Positions 56,673 to 64,000 of a stretch of 64,000 nucleotides of DNA are shown piece after piece. Numbering within the stretch: position 1 is the first letter of the stretch; each line of letters opens with the position of its first letter. The notes beneath the pieces were generated by a model. The model worked only from the letters and a program-made list of their open reading frames with translations. It was not told where the DNA came from and did not search any database. Origin of the DNA: Pseudomonas sp. PDM16 (lineage in GTDB: Bacteria; Pseudomonadota; Gammaproteobacteria; Pseudomonadales; Pseudomonadaceae); assembly GCF_014851865.1 (NCBI RefSeq), contig NZ_JACVAM010000005.1:1-64000 (forward strand). The letters run 5' to 3'. The position numbers and the translations under genes were made by a program.

Positions 56673-56816
56673 TCACCCTAAGAGGTTACCGAGCAGCAAG
56701 ACGATCAGCAGTAGGATCGCCAGACCGACAGATGCCTTGAACTGGAAGGACAGGTAATTGAAGCCTTCCGTGTTGCCCTGTTTGGAGAAGTAGGGGGTGT
56801 TCCGCTTCTTGCTCAT
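56673..56816 (-). CDS. Small single-helix membrane protein (47 aa)
   Basis: 47-residue protein with a hydrophilic N-terminal half (MSKKRNTPYFSKQGNTEGF) and one C-terminal membrane helix (about 30-46, VGLAILLLIVLLLGNLLG). GGGAAG precedes the ATG at 56816. The clear topology and spacing support a real small gene. No family recognised. Confidence 0.55.
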   Translation of the reverse strand: MSKKRNTPYFSKQGNTEGFNYLSFQFKASVGLAILLLIVLLLGNLLG

Positions 56817-57067
56817 GATTCGGTCTTCCCTATTTGGCAGAGTGGTCGAAATCGTCATCCTGGCAATTTACCCGTGAATGAGCGGGGAGCGAAGCTCGGT
56901 GACGATGCCCGGCTCGACGACTTCCAGGGTCTCCCCTAGAATCGGAGCCCGATTTCATTCCTCGAGGTATTCGTCCGATGCGTCATTGATGCCGCCGTCC
57001 GCAAGACGGCCAGTCTCCTTCTCCCCTCGCGAGCAGGGGGAGTTCTTGGCATCCATGGAATTGACGC

Positions 57068-58681
57068 ATGACGAATCCCTTTCTGACGCTGGAAGGCGTT
57101 TCCTGCGTGCTGCCGGACGGCAGAACGCTGTTTTCAAATCTCGATGAACAGTTCGACAGCCGTCCCACGGGCCTTGTCGGCCGCAATGGCATCGGCAAGA
57201 CCCTGCTGGCCCGAATCATGGCGGGCCTGCTCGCGCCGTCGTCCGGTCGCTGTGTGTGCTCCGGGGAGGTGTACTACCTGCGGCAGCAGGTATCGCATGC
57301 TCCGGGCAGCCGCGTGGCCGATCTCGCGGGTGTCCGGGGCGTGCTGGAAGCGCTGGAGCGCATCGAGGCGGGGAGTATCTCGCCGGTTGACTTCGAAGCA
57401 GTGGGCGAGCGCTGGAGTATCCGCCAGCAGCTTCAGCAGGCACTCGCCTCCAGTGGTCTGAGCCATCTCGATATCACGACTCCGGTGAGTCGTTTGAGTG
57501 GCGGTGAGGCCATGCGTGTCGCGCTGAGTGGCGCCATGATGGCCAACGCCGACTTCCTGATCCTGGATGAGCCCAGCAATCATCTCGACCGTCCCGGCCG
57601 TCGAGCTCTGATCGAGCAGCTGCGATATTGGGCCGGTGGGCTGGTGGTGATCAGCCACGACCGAGAGCGGCTGGAGACGATGGATCGCACCGTGGAGTTG
57701 TCATCGCTGGGGCTTCATAGCCACGGTGGTGGCTACTCTGTGTATGTACAAGGCAAGGAGCAACAGCAGCAGGCCGCGATCCGGCAGCTGGAGCACAGCC
57801 GACTGGAGCGCAGGCGGCAGGAGCGGGCCATGCAAGAGCAACGCGAGCGGCAACAGCAGCGGCAGGCTCGTGGCGACCGCCATGGTCGCGAGGCGAATCA
57901 GGCGAAGATCCTGCTGGGCCGCCAGAAGGAGCGAAGCGAGAGCTCGGCCGGCAAGTTGCAGAATCAACAGACGGCAGCGCGTGAGCAGCTTGTCCAGAGC
58001 GTGCGCGAAGCCGCAAGGCAAATCGAGGCCGAGGCACCGATCGTTCTTCATCACGCATCGGCGCTTCAGCCGTCCCGGCGCCTGGTCGCCGAGCTGGAGG
58101 CCGTGACGCTACCTTTCGTGGCAATGGCGAATCGTCGCTTCGACCTGCGCCTCACCGGGGACCAACGCGTGGGCGTCGTCGGCGTGAATGGCTGCGGCAA
58201 ATCCACGCTGCTGAAGCTGCTCGCCGGCCTGATTCCTCCTGCAGCGGGGAGTTGCCGCCTGCTCGTGGAAGGTGTCTATCTCGATCAGCAACTGATCAAC
58301 CTGCAAGCAGAGCGATCCGCGCTGGAACAGCTGCGTGCCGCCAATCGGCGGCTAGACGAGGGTGTTCTGCGCATGCGGCTGGCACAGCTCGGCCTGGACG
58401 CGCAGCGCATCCTGCTGCCCAGCGCATCGCTCAGCGGCGGCGAGCGAATGAAGGCGGCGCTGGCCTGCCTCCTCTACGCCGATTCGCCGACCGAGTTCCT
58501 CCTGCTCGATGAGCCGAGCAATCACCTGGACCTGCCGTCGATGCAGGCGCTGGAGGACATGCTGCGAGGCTTTGGGGGAGCGCTTGTGGTGGCCTCTCAC
58601 GATGAGATTTTCCTAGGCCGGCTGGGCTTGACTCATCGTCTCGAGGCGAGCGAGGGAGAATGGAATCTGCGGGCCTGGTAG
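57068..58681 (+). CDS. ABC-F family ATPase
   Basis: 537-residue soluble protein with two ABC domains in one chain and no membrane part. The first domain has GRNGIGKT, LSGGEAMRVALSG and FLILDEPSNHLD; the second has GVNGCGKST, LSGGERMKAALA and FLLLDEPSNHLDL. The linker (about 235-310) is a long Arg/Gln/Glu coiled coil. ABC-F proteins act at the ribosome in translation quality control or antibiotic protection; which applies here is unknown. A small GC-rich hairpin (57021-57042) lies just before the gene. The ATG at 57068 follows TTGACGC with weak ribosome site. Confidence 0.9.
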   Translation: MTNPFLTLEGVSCVLPDGRTLFSNLDEQFDSRPTGLVGRNGIGKTLLARIMAGLLAPSSGRCVCSGEVYYLRQQVSHAPGSRVADLAGVRGVLEALERIEAGSISPVDFEAVGERWSIRQQLQQALASSGLSHLDITTPVSRLSGGEAMRVALSGAMMANADFLILDEPSNHLDRPGRRALIEQLRYWAGGLVVISHDRERLETMDRTVELSSLGLHSHGGGYSVYVQGKEQQQQAAIRQLEHSRLERRRQERAMQEQRERQQQRQARGDRHGREANQAKILLGRQKERSESSAGKLQNQQTAAREQLVQSVREAARQIEAEAPIVLHHASALQPSRRLVAELEAVTLPFVAMANRRFDLRLTGDQRVGVVGVNGCGKSTLLKLLAGLIPPAAGSCRLLVEGVYLDQQLINLQAERSALEQLRAANRRLDEGVLRMRLAQLGLDAQRILLPSASLSGGERMKAALACLLYADSPTEFLLLDEPSNHLDLPSMQALEDMLRGFGGALVVASHDEIFLGRLGLTHRLEASEGEWNLRAW

Positions 58682-58742
58682 CCTCTTCAGCCTGTGCATG
58701 AGCTGATGAGTTGCCAGGGGTCGCTGCGCGAGTGGGGCGTGG

Positions 58743-59396
58743 TCATGGGTCTGCCCCCGCTGCCAGCAGCTCCATCACCTCCAGGTCGGTGACCTGGAAG
58801 TCTTCATAGTGCAGGCCGACCGCGCGGAATGGCTCCAGCATCTCCAGGCAGAACAGCTCATCCACCTCGGGACGAAGTTTCTCTACCGTCTCCAACGGGC
58901 CCACCGGTACTGCCAGTACGATGCTTCGTGGCTTGCGATGGCGCAGCGCCTTGAGTGCGACGTAGGCGGAACTGCCGCTGGCCAGGCCATCGTCGACGAC
59001 GATCAGGTCCCGCCGCTCCAATGGCACCGTCGGCCGAGAACCATGATAGAGGGCGCGACGCCGTTCGATCTCGCGCAACTGTTCGGCCATCTGCCCGGCG
59101 AACCAATCGGGCGAAGGGTTGAACAGACGCAGCATGTCCTCGTCCACCACCCATTGCGGCTCGTCGCTGTCCACCACGGCGCCGAGGGCGTATTCCTCAT
59201 GGCCCGGTGCGCCGATCTTGCGCACCAGCAGGATATCCAGCGGCGCGCTCAACGCCCTGGCAATCTCGTGGCCGATGGGTACGCCGCCGCGGGGCAGGGC
59301 GAGCACCACGGGATGCTGCCACGAGCGCTCCCCCAGCACAGCTGCCAGCGCCTGGCCGGCGTGATGGCGATCCCTGAAGGCGGGGGCATGGTTCAT
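58743..59396 (-). CDS. Phosphoribosyltransferase-domain protein
   Basis: 217-residue type I phosphoribosyltransferase-like protein. N-terminal PVVLALPRGGVPIGHEIARAL and the PRPP loop LIVVDDGLASGSSAYVAL (about 132-149) are the family hallmarks. The ATG at 59396 comes one base after the stop of an erythromycin-esterase-type gene, so translation is coupled. I recall both domains adjacent or fused in mycobacteria and other bacteria. The substrate base is not predictable. Confidence 0.88.
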   Translation of the reverse strand: MNHAPAFRDRHHAGQALAAVLGERSWQHPVVLALPRGGVPIGHEIARALSAPLDILLVRKIGAPGHEEYALGAVVDSDEPQWVVDEDMLRLFNPSPDWFAGQMAEQLREIERRRALYHGSRPTVPLERRDLIVVDDGLASGSSAYVALKALRHRKPRSIVLAVPVGPLETVEKLRPEVDELFCLEMLEPFRAVGLHYEDFQVTDLEVMELLAAGADP

Positions 59397-59397
59397 C

Positions 59398-60738
59398 TCA
59401 GACTCCGAACGGGTAGGTGTCCGCCTCGTGACTCGGCCCGCCATCTTCTGGGGTGGGCAACGGGGTGACGGCGGTGGTCTGTTCGAACCACAGGTAGGCG
59501 TCGAACTGCTCGCCCAGCACCGCTTCGTAGTAGTGACTGTGGCGCTCGGTCTGGGGCCGGTAGATCACGCCAATGGCACGCTGCAGCAGTGGCTCGGTAA
59601 GGGTATGGCGCAGGGTGGCCTTGCCGGCGCCCCGCCAGTCGGTCAGGGCCGCAGGCAGGCCGGCACGGAGAAAGCGCTGCTCCCAGCTGTCCGGACGCGA
59701 GGGCGCTACTTGCTTGATCTGCAGCGGTCCGCCCCAGTCGTGGGCGGCGGCCACTTCGCCACGGTCAGTCCCCATGCCGATGAGCACGGCATCCTGCCCC
59801 CAGCCGATGCGACACAGCTGGCCCAGGTTGAATTCGCCCTGCCAGCCCATGGCGGTGGCAGCGGCATCGCCGACATGCGAGTTGTGCGCCCACACCACGG
59901 CCTTAGCCCCCCGACCTCGATGCTTCAGCACCTGCTTGAGGGTGTCGAACATGTGGTTGTCGCGCAGGTTCCATGATGATGCCGAGGCGCGGTACATCAG
60001 CCGGTAGTACTGTTCGGCGGCGCGCACCACGCGGGCATTCTGCGCCGCGTCGAACAGGCCTTCGTCGCGCTCCAGACTCTCCAGGCGCGCCCACAGCAGC
60101 TCGCCGAGCTGTTCGACCACCGCTGCCTCGCAGGAGTCCTGTCCAGCCCACTCGACGCGCTGGCCGTATTCGGCGGGTTCGTTCTGCCAGGGCGTCAGGC
60201 AGGCATAGCGCTGGCGAGCGGCTGTCGCCCGTTGCGGATCGCGGCTATCCAGATAGCCCAGCACGGCCTCCATCGAGGCGCGCAGGCTGTAGATGTCCAG
60301 ACCGCGAAACTCCACGCGCTCGTTCGCCATCAGAGTGGCGTTGTGCTGGTGCAGCCAGCGCACGAACTCCAGCGTCTCGTGGTTACGCCACATCCAACTG
60401 GGAAAGCGGGCGAAGACCGCCTCTTCACCGCTCTCTCCCAGGTGATGGCGCACATGCCGGTCGATACGCGCCGCATCCGGCCAGTCGCCCTCGATGGCGA
60501 CGATGTTGAAGCCGTGCTGTTCGATCAGGCGGCGGGTGATGGCGGCTCGTGCCCGGTAGAACTCAGACGTGCCATGGCTGGCCTCGCCGATCAGTACAAC
60601 GCGGGCGTCTGCGTAGCGGGAGAAGGGCACGCCGAACTCCTCGGCGTCGAAATCCGGCAGAGGCTCGGCGCTATGGCGCAGCAGTTGGATCAGTCTGTGA
60701 TCCGAACGTTGGGTCTGGTGCCGGGCCGCGGAGGGCAT
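59398..60738 (-). CDS. Erythromycin-esterase-family protein
   Basis: 446-residue protein of the Ere family. VVLIGEASHGTSEFYRARAAITRRLIE (about 50-76) carries the catalytic-type His/Glu pair of the family. Others are NIVAIEGDWPDAARIDRHVR, FPSWMWRNHETLEFVRWL, RGLDIYSL, VWAHNSHVGDA and the C-terminal SHYYEAVLGEQFDAYLWFEQT. Real macrolide hydrolysis by chromosomal members is not established. GAGAGG eight bases before the ATG at 60738. It forms a two-gene unit with the phosphoribosyltransferase. Confidence 0.88.
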   Translation of the reverse strand: MPSAARHQTQRSDHRLIQLLRHSAEPLPDFDAEEFGVPFSRYADARVVLIGEASHGTSEFYRARAAITRRLIEQHGFNIVAIEGDWPDAARIDRHVRHHLGESGEEAVFARFPSWMWRNHETLEFVRWLHQHNATLMANERVEFRGLDIYSLRASMEAVLGYLDSRDPQRATAARQRYACLTPWQNEPAEYGQRVEWAGQDSCEAAVVEQLGELLWARLESLERDEGLFDAAQNARVVRAAEQYYRLMYRASASSWNLRDNHMFDTLKQVLKHRGRGAKAVVWAHNSHVGDAAATAMGWQGEFNLGQLCRIGWGQDAVLIGMGTDRGEVAAAHDWGGPLQIKQVAPSRPDSWEQRFLRAGLPAALTDWRGAGKATLRHTLTEPLLQRAIGVIYRPQTERHSHYYEAVLGEQFDAYLWFEQTTAVTPLPTPEDGGPSHEADTYPFGV

Positions 60739-60855
60739 GGGGCGTACCTCTCAGTTATTCGTGGGGAGCGGATGCCGGCTGTTTGCGGCGATTTCGCCTG
60801 AACCGCCAGCCGGAGATGCGGCCACAACAGAAACAACCCTGTGGAGGAACACCTC

Positions 60856-61080
60856 ATGGCCGGCGAACTCACCCTGTTGTTCATCGCCCTCGGCGTCATC
60901 ATCATCCTGCTCGACCTCTGGGCCATCGTCAGCGTGTACCGCAGCGACAAGGGCGTAGAGGCCAAGGCCCTGTGGTCACTGGGCATTGCGTTGTTCCCGC
61001 TGCTCGGTCTGGTGCTGTGGGGCATTTTCGGCCCGCGTGGCATGGCCAACCCACCCTCGTCGCTAGAGCACAGCAAGTGA
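60856..61080 (+). CDS. PLDc_N-domain membrane protein
   Basis: 74-residue protein with two membrane helices (about 4-26 and 40-58) separated by YRSDKGVEAKALW, the pattern of the phospholipase D-nuclease N-terminal domain (PLDc_N) seen in small stand-alone proteins. The ATG at 60856 has GGAGG at 60843-60847; a GTG at 60841 would lie upstream of that site. Role unknown. It is divergent from the esterase gene and converges on the alcohol dehydrogenase gene. Confidence 0.8.
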   Translation: MAGELTLLFIALGVIIILLDLWAIVSVYRSDKGVEAKALWSLGIALFPLLGLVLWGIFGPRGMANPPSSLEHSK

Positions 61081-61087
61081 GGCGCGC

Positions 61088-62254
61088 TCACGGCCGCAGC
61101 ACCACCTTGCGGCAGTCGTCTTCCTGCTTGTCGAACAGCTTGTAGCCTTCCGCCGCCTGCTCCAGCGGCAGGCGGTGGCTGATGATCACATCCGGTTTCA
61201 GCTCACCGCGTTCCACGTGGGTCAGCAGCTTGGGCAACAAGGACTGCACGTGGGTCTGGCCCATCTTGAAGGTGAGGCCCTTGTCGAAGGCATCGCCGAA
61301 CAGGAAGCCGTGAATGAAACCGGCGTAGACCCCCGGTACGCTCACCGTGCCGCCTCGGCGCACGGCGGCGATGCACTGACGCAGAGCCTTGCCGCTGCTG
61401 GCTTCCAGCTTGAGCGTGGTGAGGATGGTTTCAGTGGTGCTGCCCTTGGCTTCGAAGCCCACCGCATCGATGGCCGCATCTACGCCGCGATGGCCGGCGG
61501 TTTGCTCGATGATGGCTTCGGCGGGATCGCCCACCAGGTCGAAGTTGATCGGGATGATGCCGTAGGTCTGGCGGGCGAATTCCAGGCGATAAGGCGACTC
61601 ATCGACCATGAAGATCTGCTCGGCACCCAGCAGTCGCGCGCACGCAGCTGACATCAACCCCACCGGGCCCGCCCCGTAGATGGCCACGCTGCTGCCCGAC
61701 CGGATGCCGGCGTTGATGGCGGCCTGGTAGCCGGTAGGCAGGATGTCGGTGAGAAACAGCACCTGCTCGTCCTGTAGCGTGCCCGGTACCTTCATCGGCC
61801 CGACATTGGCCTTGGGCACCCGCACGTACTCCGCCTGACCGCCCGGCACGCCGCCGTAGAGGTGGCTGTAGCCGAACAGCGCGGCGCCGGAGGGAATCTG
61901 TTTCTTGTTGAGGATGGCGCCACGGCCGGGGTTGGTGGTCTCGCAGGCGGCGTGCAGGTTCATGGTGCAGAAGAAACAGGTGCCACAGGCGATCACGAAT
62001 GGCACTACCACCCGATCACCCTTGCTCACTCGCGTCACGTCACGGCCGGCGTCCACCACCTCGCCCATGAACTCATGGCCGAAGATGTCGCCGCCCTTCA
62101 CCTGAGGGATCTTGCCGCGATACAGGTGCAGGTCCGAGCCGCAGATGGCCGTGGCGGTCACCCGCAGAATGATGTCGTCGTCGGCCAGCATGACCGGATC
62201 GGCAACGGTATCGACGCGCACATCGTGGCTGCCGTGGTAGGTGAGCGCTCGCAT
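61088..62254 (-). CDS. Zinc-dependent alcohol dehydrogenase family protein
   Basis: 388-residue medium-chain dehydrogenase. The catalytic-zinc loop is AICGSDLHLYRGKIPQVKGGDIFGHEFMGEV. The structural-zinc Cys cluster CGTCFFCTMNLHAACETTN and the Rossmann motif VAIYGAGPVGLMSAACARLLGA follow. It resembles the formaldehyde-dehydrogenase-like branch that acts on aldehydes or alcohols with NAD(P); the substrate is unknown. GAGG lies eight bases before the ATG at 62254. It is divergent from katE, sharing a 209-bp intergenic region. Confidence 0.9.
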   Translation of the reverse strand: MRALTYHGSHDVRVDTVADPVMLADDDIILRVTATAICGSDLHLYRGKIPQVKGGDIFGHEFMGEVVDAGRDVTRVSKGDRVVVPFVIACGTCFFCTMNLHAACETTNPGRGAILNKKQIPSGAALFGYSHLYGGVPGGQAEYVRVPKANVGPMKVPGTLQDEQVLFLTDILPTGYQAAINAGIRSGSSVAIYGAGPVGLMSAACARLLGAEQIFMVDESPYRLEFARQTYGIIPINFDLVGDPAEAIIEQTAGHRGVDAAIDAVGFEAKGSTTETILTTLKLEASSGKALRQCIAAVRRGGTVSVPGVYAGFIHGFLFGDAFDKGLTFKMGQTHVQSLLPKLLTHVERGELKPDVIISHRLPLEQAAEGYKLFDKQEDDCRKVVLRP

Positions 62255-62402
62255 GCAGTGATCCTCGTCTGATGGGCAATTCCCTCTATCGAGGAAGCTA
62301 CTGACGAGGGAGTTCACAGAGCTGGACGGGCGGTGAACAAGCCGCTTCGCATGGGCCTTTCAGCCCGGTTTCGCTGCAGCGCAGCGGCAGAAAATATCCC
62401 TA

Positions 62403-62429
62403 GAACCTCCGCGGGACACCTTCCTCAGA
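62403..62429 (+). promoter_or_regulatory. Candidate AlgU (sigma-E type) promoter upstream of katE
   Basis: GAACCT (62403-62408) and TCAGA (62425-62429) are separated by 16 bp, close to the AlgU consensus GAACTT-N16/17-TCTGA. It lies about 35 bp before the katE start. AlgU is the envelope and osmotic stress sigma factor of pseudomonads. Confidence 0.4.
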
Positions 62430-62463
62430 ACTAGGTAGCCACATCAGCCATGAGGAGAAAAAC

Positions 62464-64000
62464 CATGTCAGCCAACAAGAAGAGCCCTAGCCAGGCGGCA
62501 GGCACCGATACCACCGACCGCGGCAACAGCAACGCCAAGCTGGAGCAGCTCGATACCTGGCGCGAAGACGCCAGCGGCGAGGCCCTGACTTCCAACACCG
62601 GGGTCAAGGTGGCGGACAACCAGAACACGCTGAAGGCCGGCGAGCGGGGCCCCTCGCTGCTGGAAGACTTCCTGATGCGCGAGAAAATCACCCACTTCGA
62701 CCACGAGCGCATTCCCGAGCGGGTAGTGCATGCCCGTGGCTCGGCAGCCCACGGCTACTTCCAGGTCTACGAGTCGTTGAGCAAGATCACCAAGGCTGAC
62801 TTCCTCAACCATCCCGAGAAGAAGACCCCGGTGTTCGTGCGCTTCTCCACCGTGCAGGGCCCGCGCGGCTCGGCGGACACGGTGCGCGACGTGCGTGGCT
62901 TCGCCACCAAGTTCTATACCGACGAGGGCAACTTCGACCTTGTCGGCAACAACATGCCGGTGTTCTTCATCCAGGACGCGATCAAGTTCCCCGACTTCGT
63001 CCACGCGGTGAAGCCGGAGCCGCACAATGAAATCCCTACCGGCCAATCGGCCCATGACACCTTCTGGGACTTCGTCTCGCTGCAGCCGGAGTCCGCGCAC
63101 ATGGTGCAGTGGGCCATGTCCGATCGCGGCATCCCGGTGGCCTACCGGGCCATGCAGGGTTTTGGCGTGCACACCTTCCGCCTGATCAATGCCGAGGGCC
63201 GCAGCGTATTCGTCAAGTTTCACTGGCGACCGGTGTCCGGCACCTACTCGCTGGTGTGGGATGAGGCGCAGAAGTTGGCCGGCAAGGACCCGGACTTCAA
63301 CCGCCGGCAGCTGTGGGAGGACATCGAGAGCGGCGACTATCCGGAATGGGAGCTGGGCCTGCAGGTGATTCCCGAGGAGGACGAGCACACGTTCGACTTC
63401 GACCTACTCGACCCGACCAAGCTGGTGCCCGAGGAGCTGGTGCCGGTGCGGCTTGTCGGCAAGATGGTGCTCAACCGCAACCCGGACAACTTCTTCGCCG
63501 AGACCGAGCAGGCGGCCTTCCATATTGGCCATGTGGTGCCGGGCATCGACTTCAGCAACGACCCGCTGCTGCAGGGTCGGCTGTTCTCCTACACCGACAC
63601 CCAGCTGTTGCGCCTGGGCGGGCCTAACTTCAACGAGCTGCCGATCAACCGGCCGCTATGCCCGTTCCATAACAACAACCGCGATGCGCCGCATCGGCAG
63701 ACCATCAACAAGGGCAGGGCAGCCTACGAGCCCAACTCCATCGACGGAGGTTGGCCCAAGGAGACGCCGGAGGCGGCCAGCGGTGGTGGCTTTGCCTCGT
63801 ACCCGGAACCGATGAGCGGGGTGAAGTTGCGCAAGCGCGCTGACTCCTTCGCTGATCACTTCTCCCAGGCGCGGCTGTTCTGGAACAGCATGGCGGCGCA
63901 TGAGCAGGAGCACATGATCGCCGCCTACAGCTTCGAGCTAGGCAAGGTGGAGAGTCGCGAGATCCGCGAACGCGAGCTCAACCAGATCCTCGCCAATATC
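62464..64000 (+). CDS. katE: Large-subunit catalase KatE (HPII type), cut by window end
   Basis: Heme catalase that disproportionates hydrogen peroxide. The 512 residues visible contain the catalytic-His segment VVHARGSAAHGYFQ (His89), the distal-side NNMPVFFIQD and the heme-tyrosine segment RLFSYTDTQLLRLG. The Ser-rich N-terminal extension and large size mark the HPII subfamily, whose C-terminal flavodoxin-like domain would lie beyond the window. GAGGAG precedes the ATG at 62464. An AlgU-like promoter lies before it. No stop is seen, so the 3' end is open. Confidence 0.95.

Overview
The window looks like a chromosomal segment of a Pseudomonas species. GC content is high, and the order smc-zipA-ligA followed by ffs, dnaX-ybaB-recR and an acyl-CoA dehydrogenase is the arrangement I associate with this genus. 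A shaA-G (mrp) operon, an OprD porin, an imuA-imuB-dnaE2 cassette and AlgU/Fur/LexA-type sites fit the same picture. The species cannot be fixed from the sequence alone. No phage, insertion sequence, integrase or CRISPR array was recognised; most of the window is core genome with a few accessory pieces.

Layout. 1-250: 3' end of a 5S rRNA gene and two strong intrinsic terminators closing an rRNA operon. 0.4-7.6 kb: chromosome and division genes (smc, zipA, ligA) and an HU-like protein; a LexA-box-like sequence lies upstream of zipA. 7.7-18.2 kb: a chemoreceptor, 4.5S RNA, the SOS mutasome imuA-imuB-dnaE2 (minus strand, with a near-consensus LexA box), then dnaX-ybaB-recR. 18.2-23.6 kb: an iron-uptake signalling locus with Fur box, FecI-type sigma, FecR-type anti-sigma, FhuA/FoxA-like receptor with STN domain, and PepSY membrane protein. 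23.6-26 kb: a lipoprotein, a secreted HExxH protein and an acyl-CoA dehydrogenase. 26.2-31.9 kb: the six-gene mrpA-C-D-E-F-G Na+/H+ antiporter operon, with every junction overlapping. 32-38.9 kb: EamA transporter, PLP enzyme, acetyltransferase, GAPDH, lipoprotein, diguanylate cyclase, and YceH/DUF488 genes. 39-43.6 kb: envelope quality control (bepA-like, htpX), TusA-like protein, DODA dioxygenase and two small winged-helix-like proteins. 43.7-52.5 kb: LysR/EamA divergent pair, GAF-GGDEF, cold-shock protein, orphan hybrid histidine kinase, then nhaA overlapping an AadA-type aminoglycoside nucleotidyltransferase gene. nhaA is preceded by a compact structured leader that looks like a translation-controlling riboswitch. 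52.5-53.6 kb: about 1 kb without convincing genes. 53.6-58.7 kb: Nudix, EamA, OprD, small membrane proteins and an ABC-F ATPase. 58.7-64 kb: a stress-flavoured cluster (phosphoribosyltransferase plus erythromycin-esterase pair, PLDc_N protein, zinc alcohol dehydrogenase, and large-subunit catalase katE cut by the window end).

Common themes are DNA maintenance and damage tolerance (smc, ligA, recR, dnaX, imuABC), monovalent cation and pH homeostasis (mrp and nhaA), iron acquisition, and oxidative or envelope stress. The most interesting leads are the structured nhaA leader with its downstream aadA-like partner, the LexA-like box before zipA, and the phosphoribosyltransferase/esterase/catalase neighbourhood. 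Family assignments come from recognition of motifs and remembered homologues; no database search was run.
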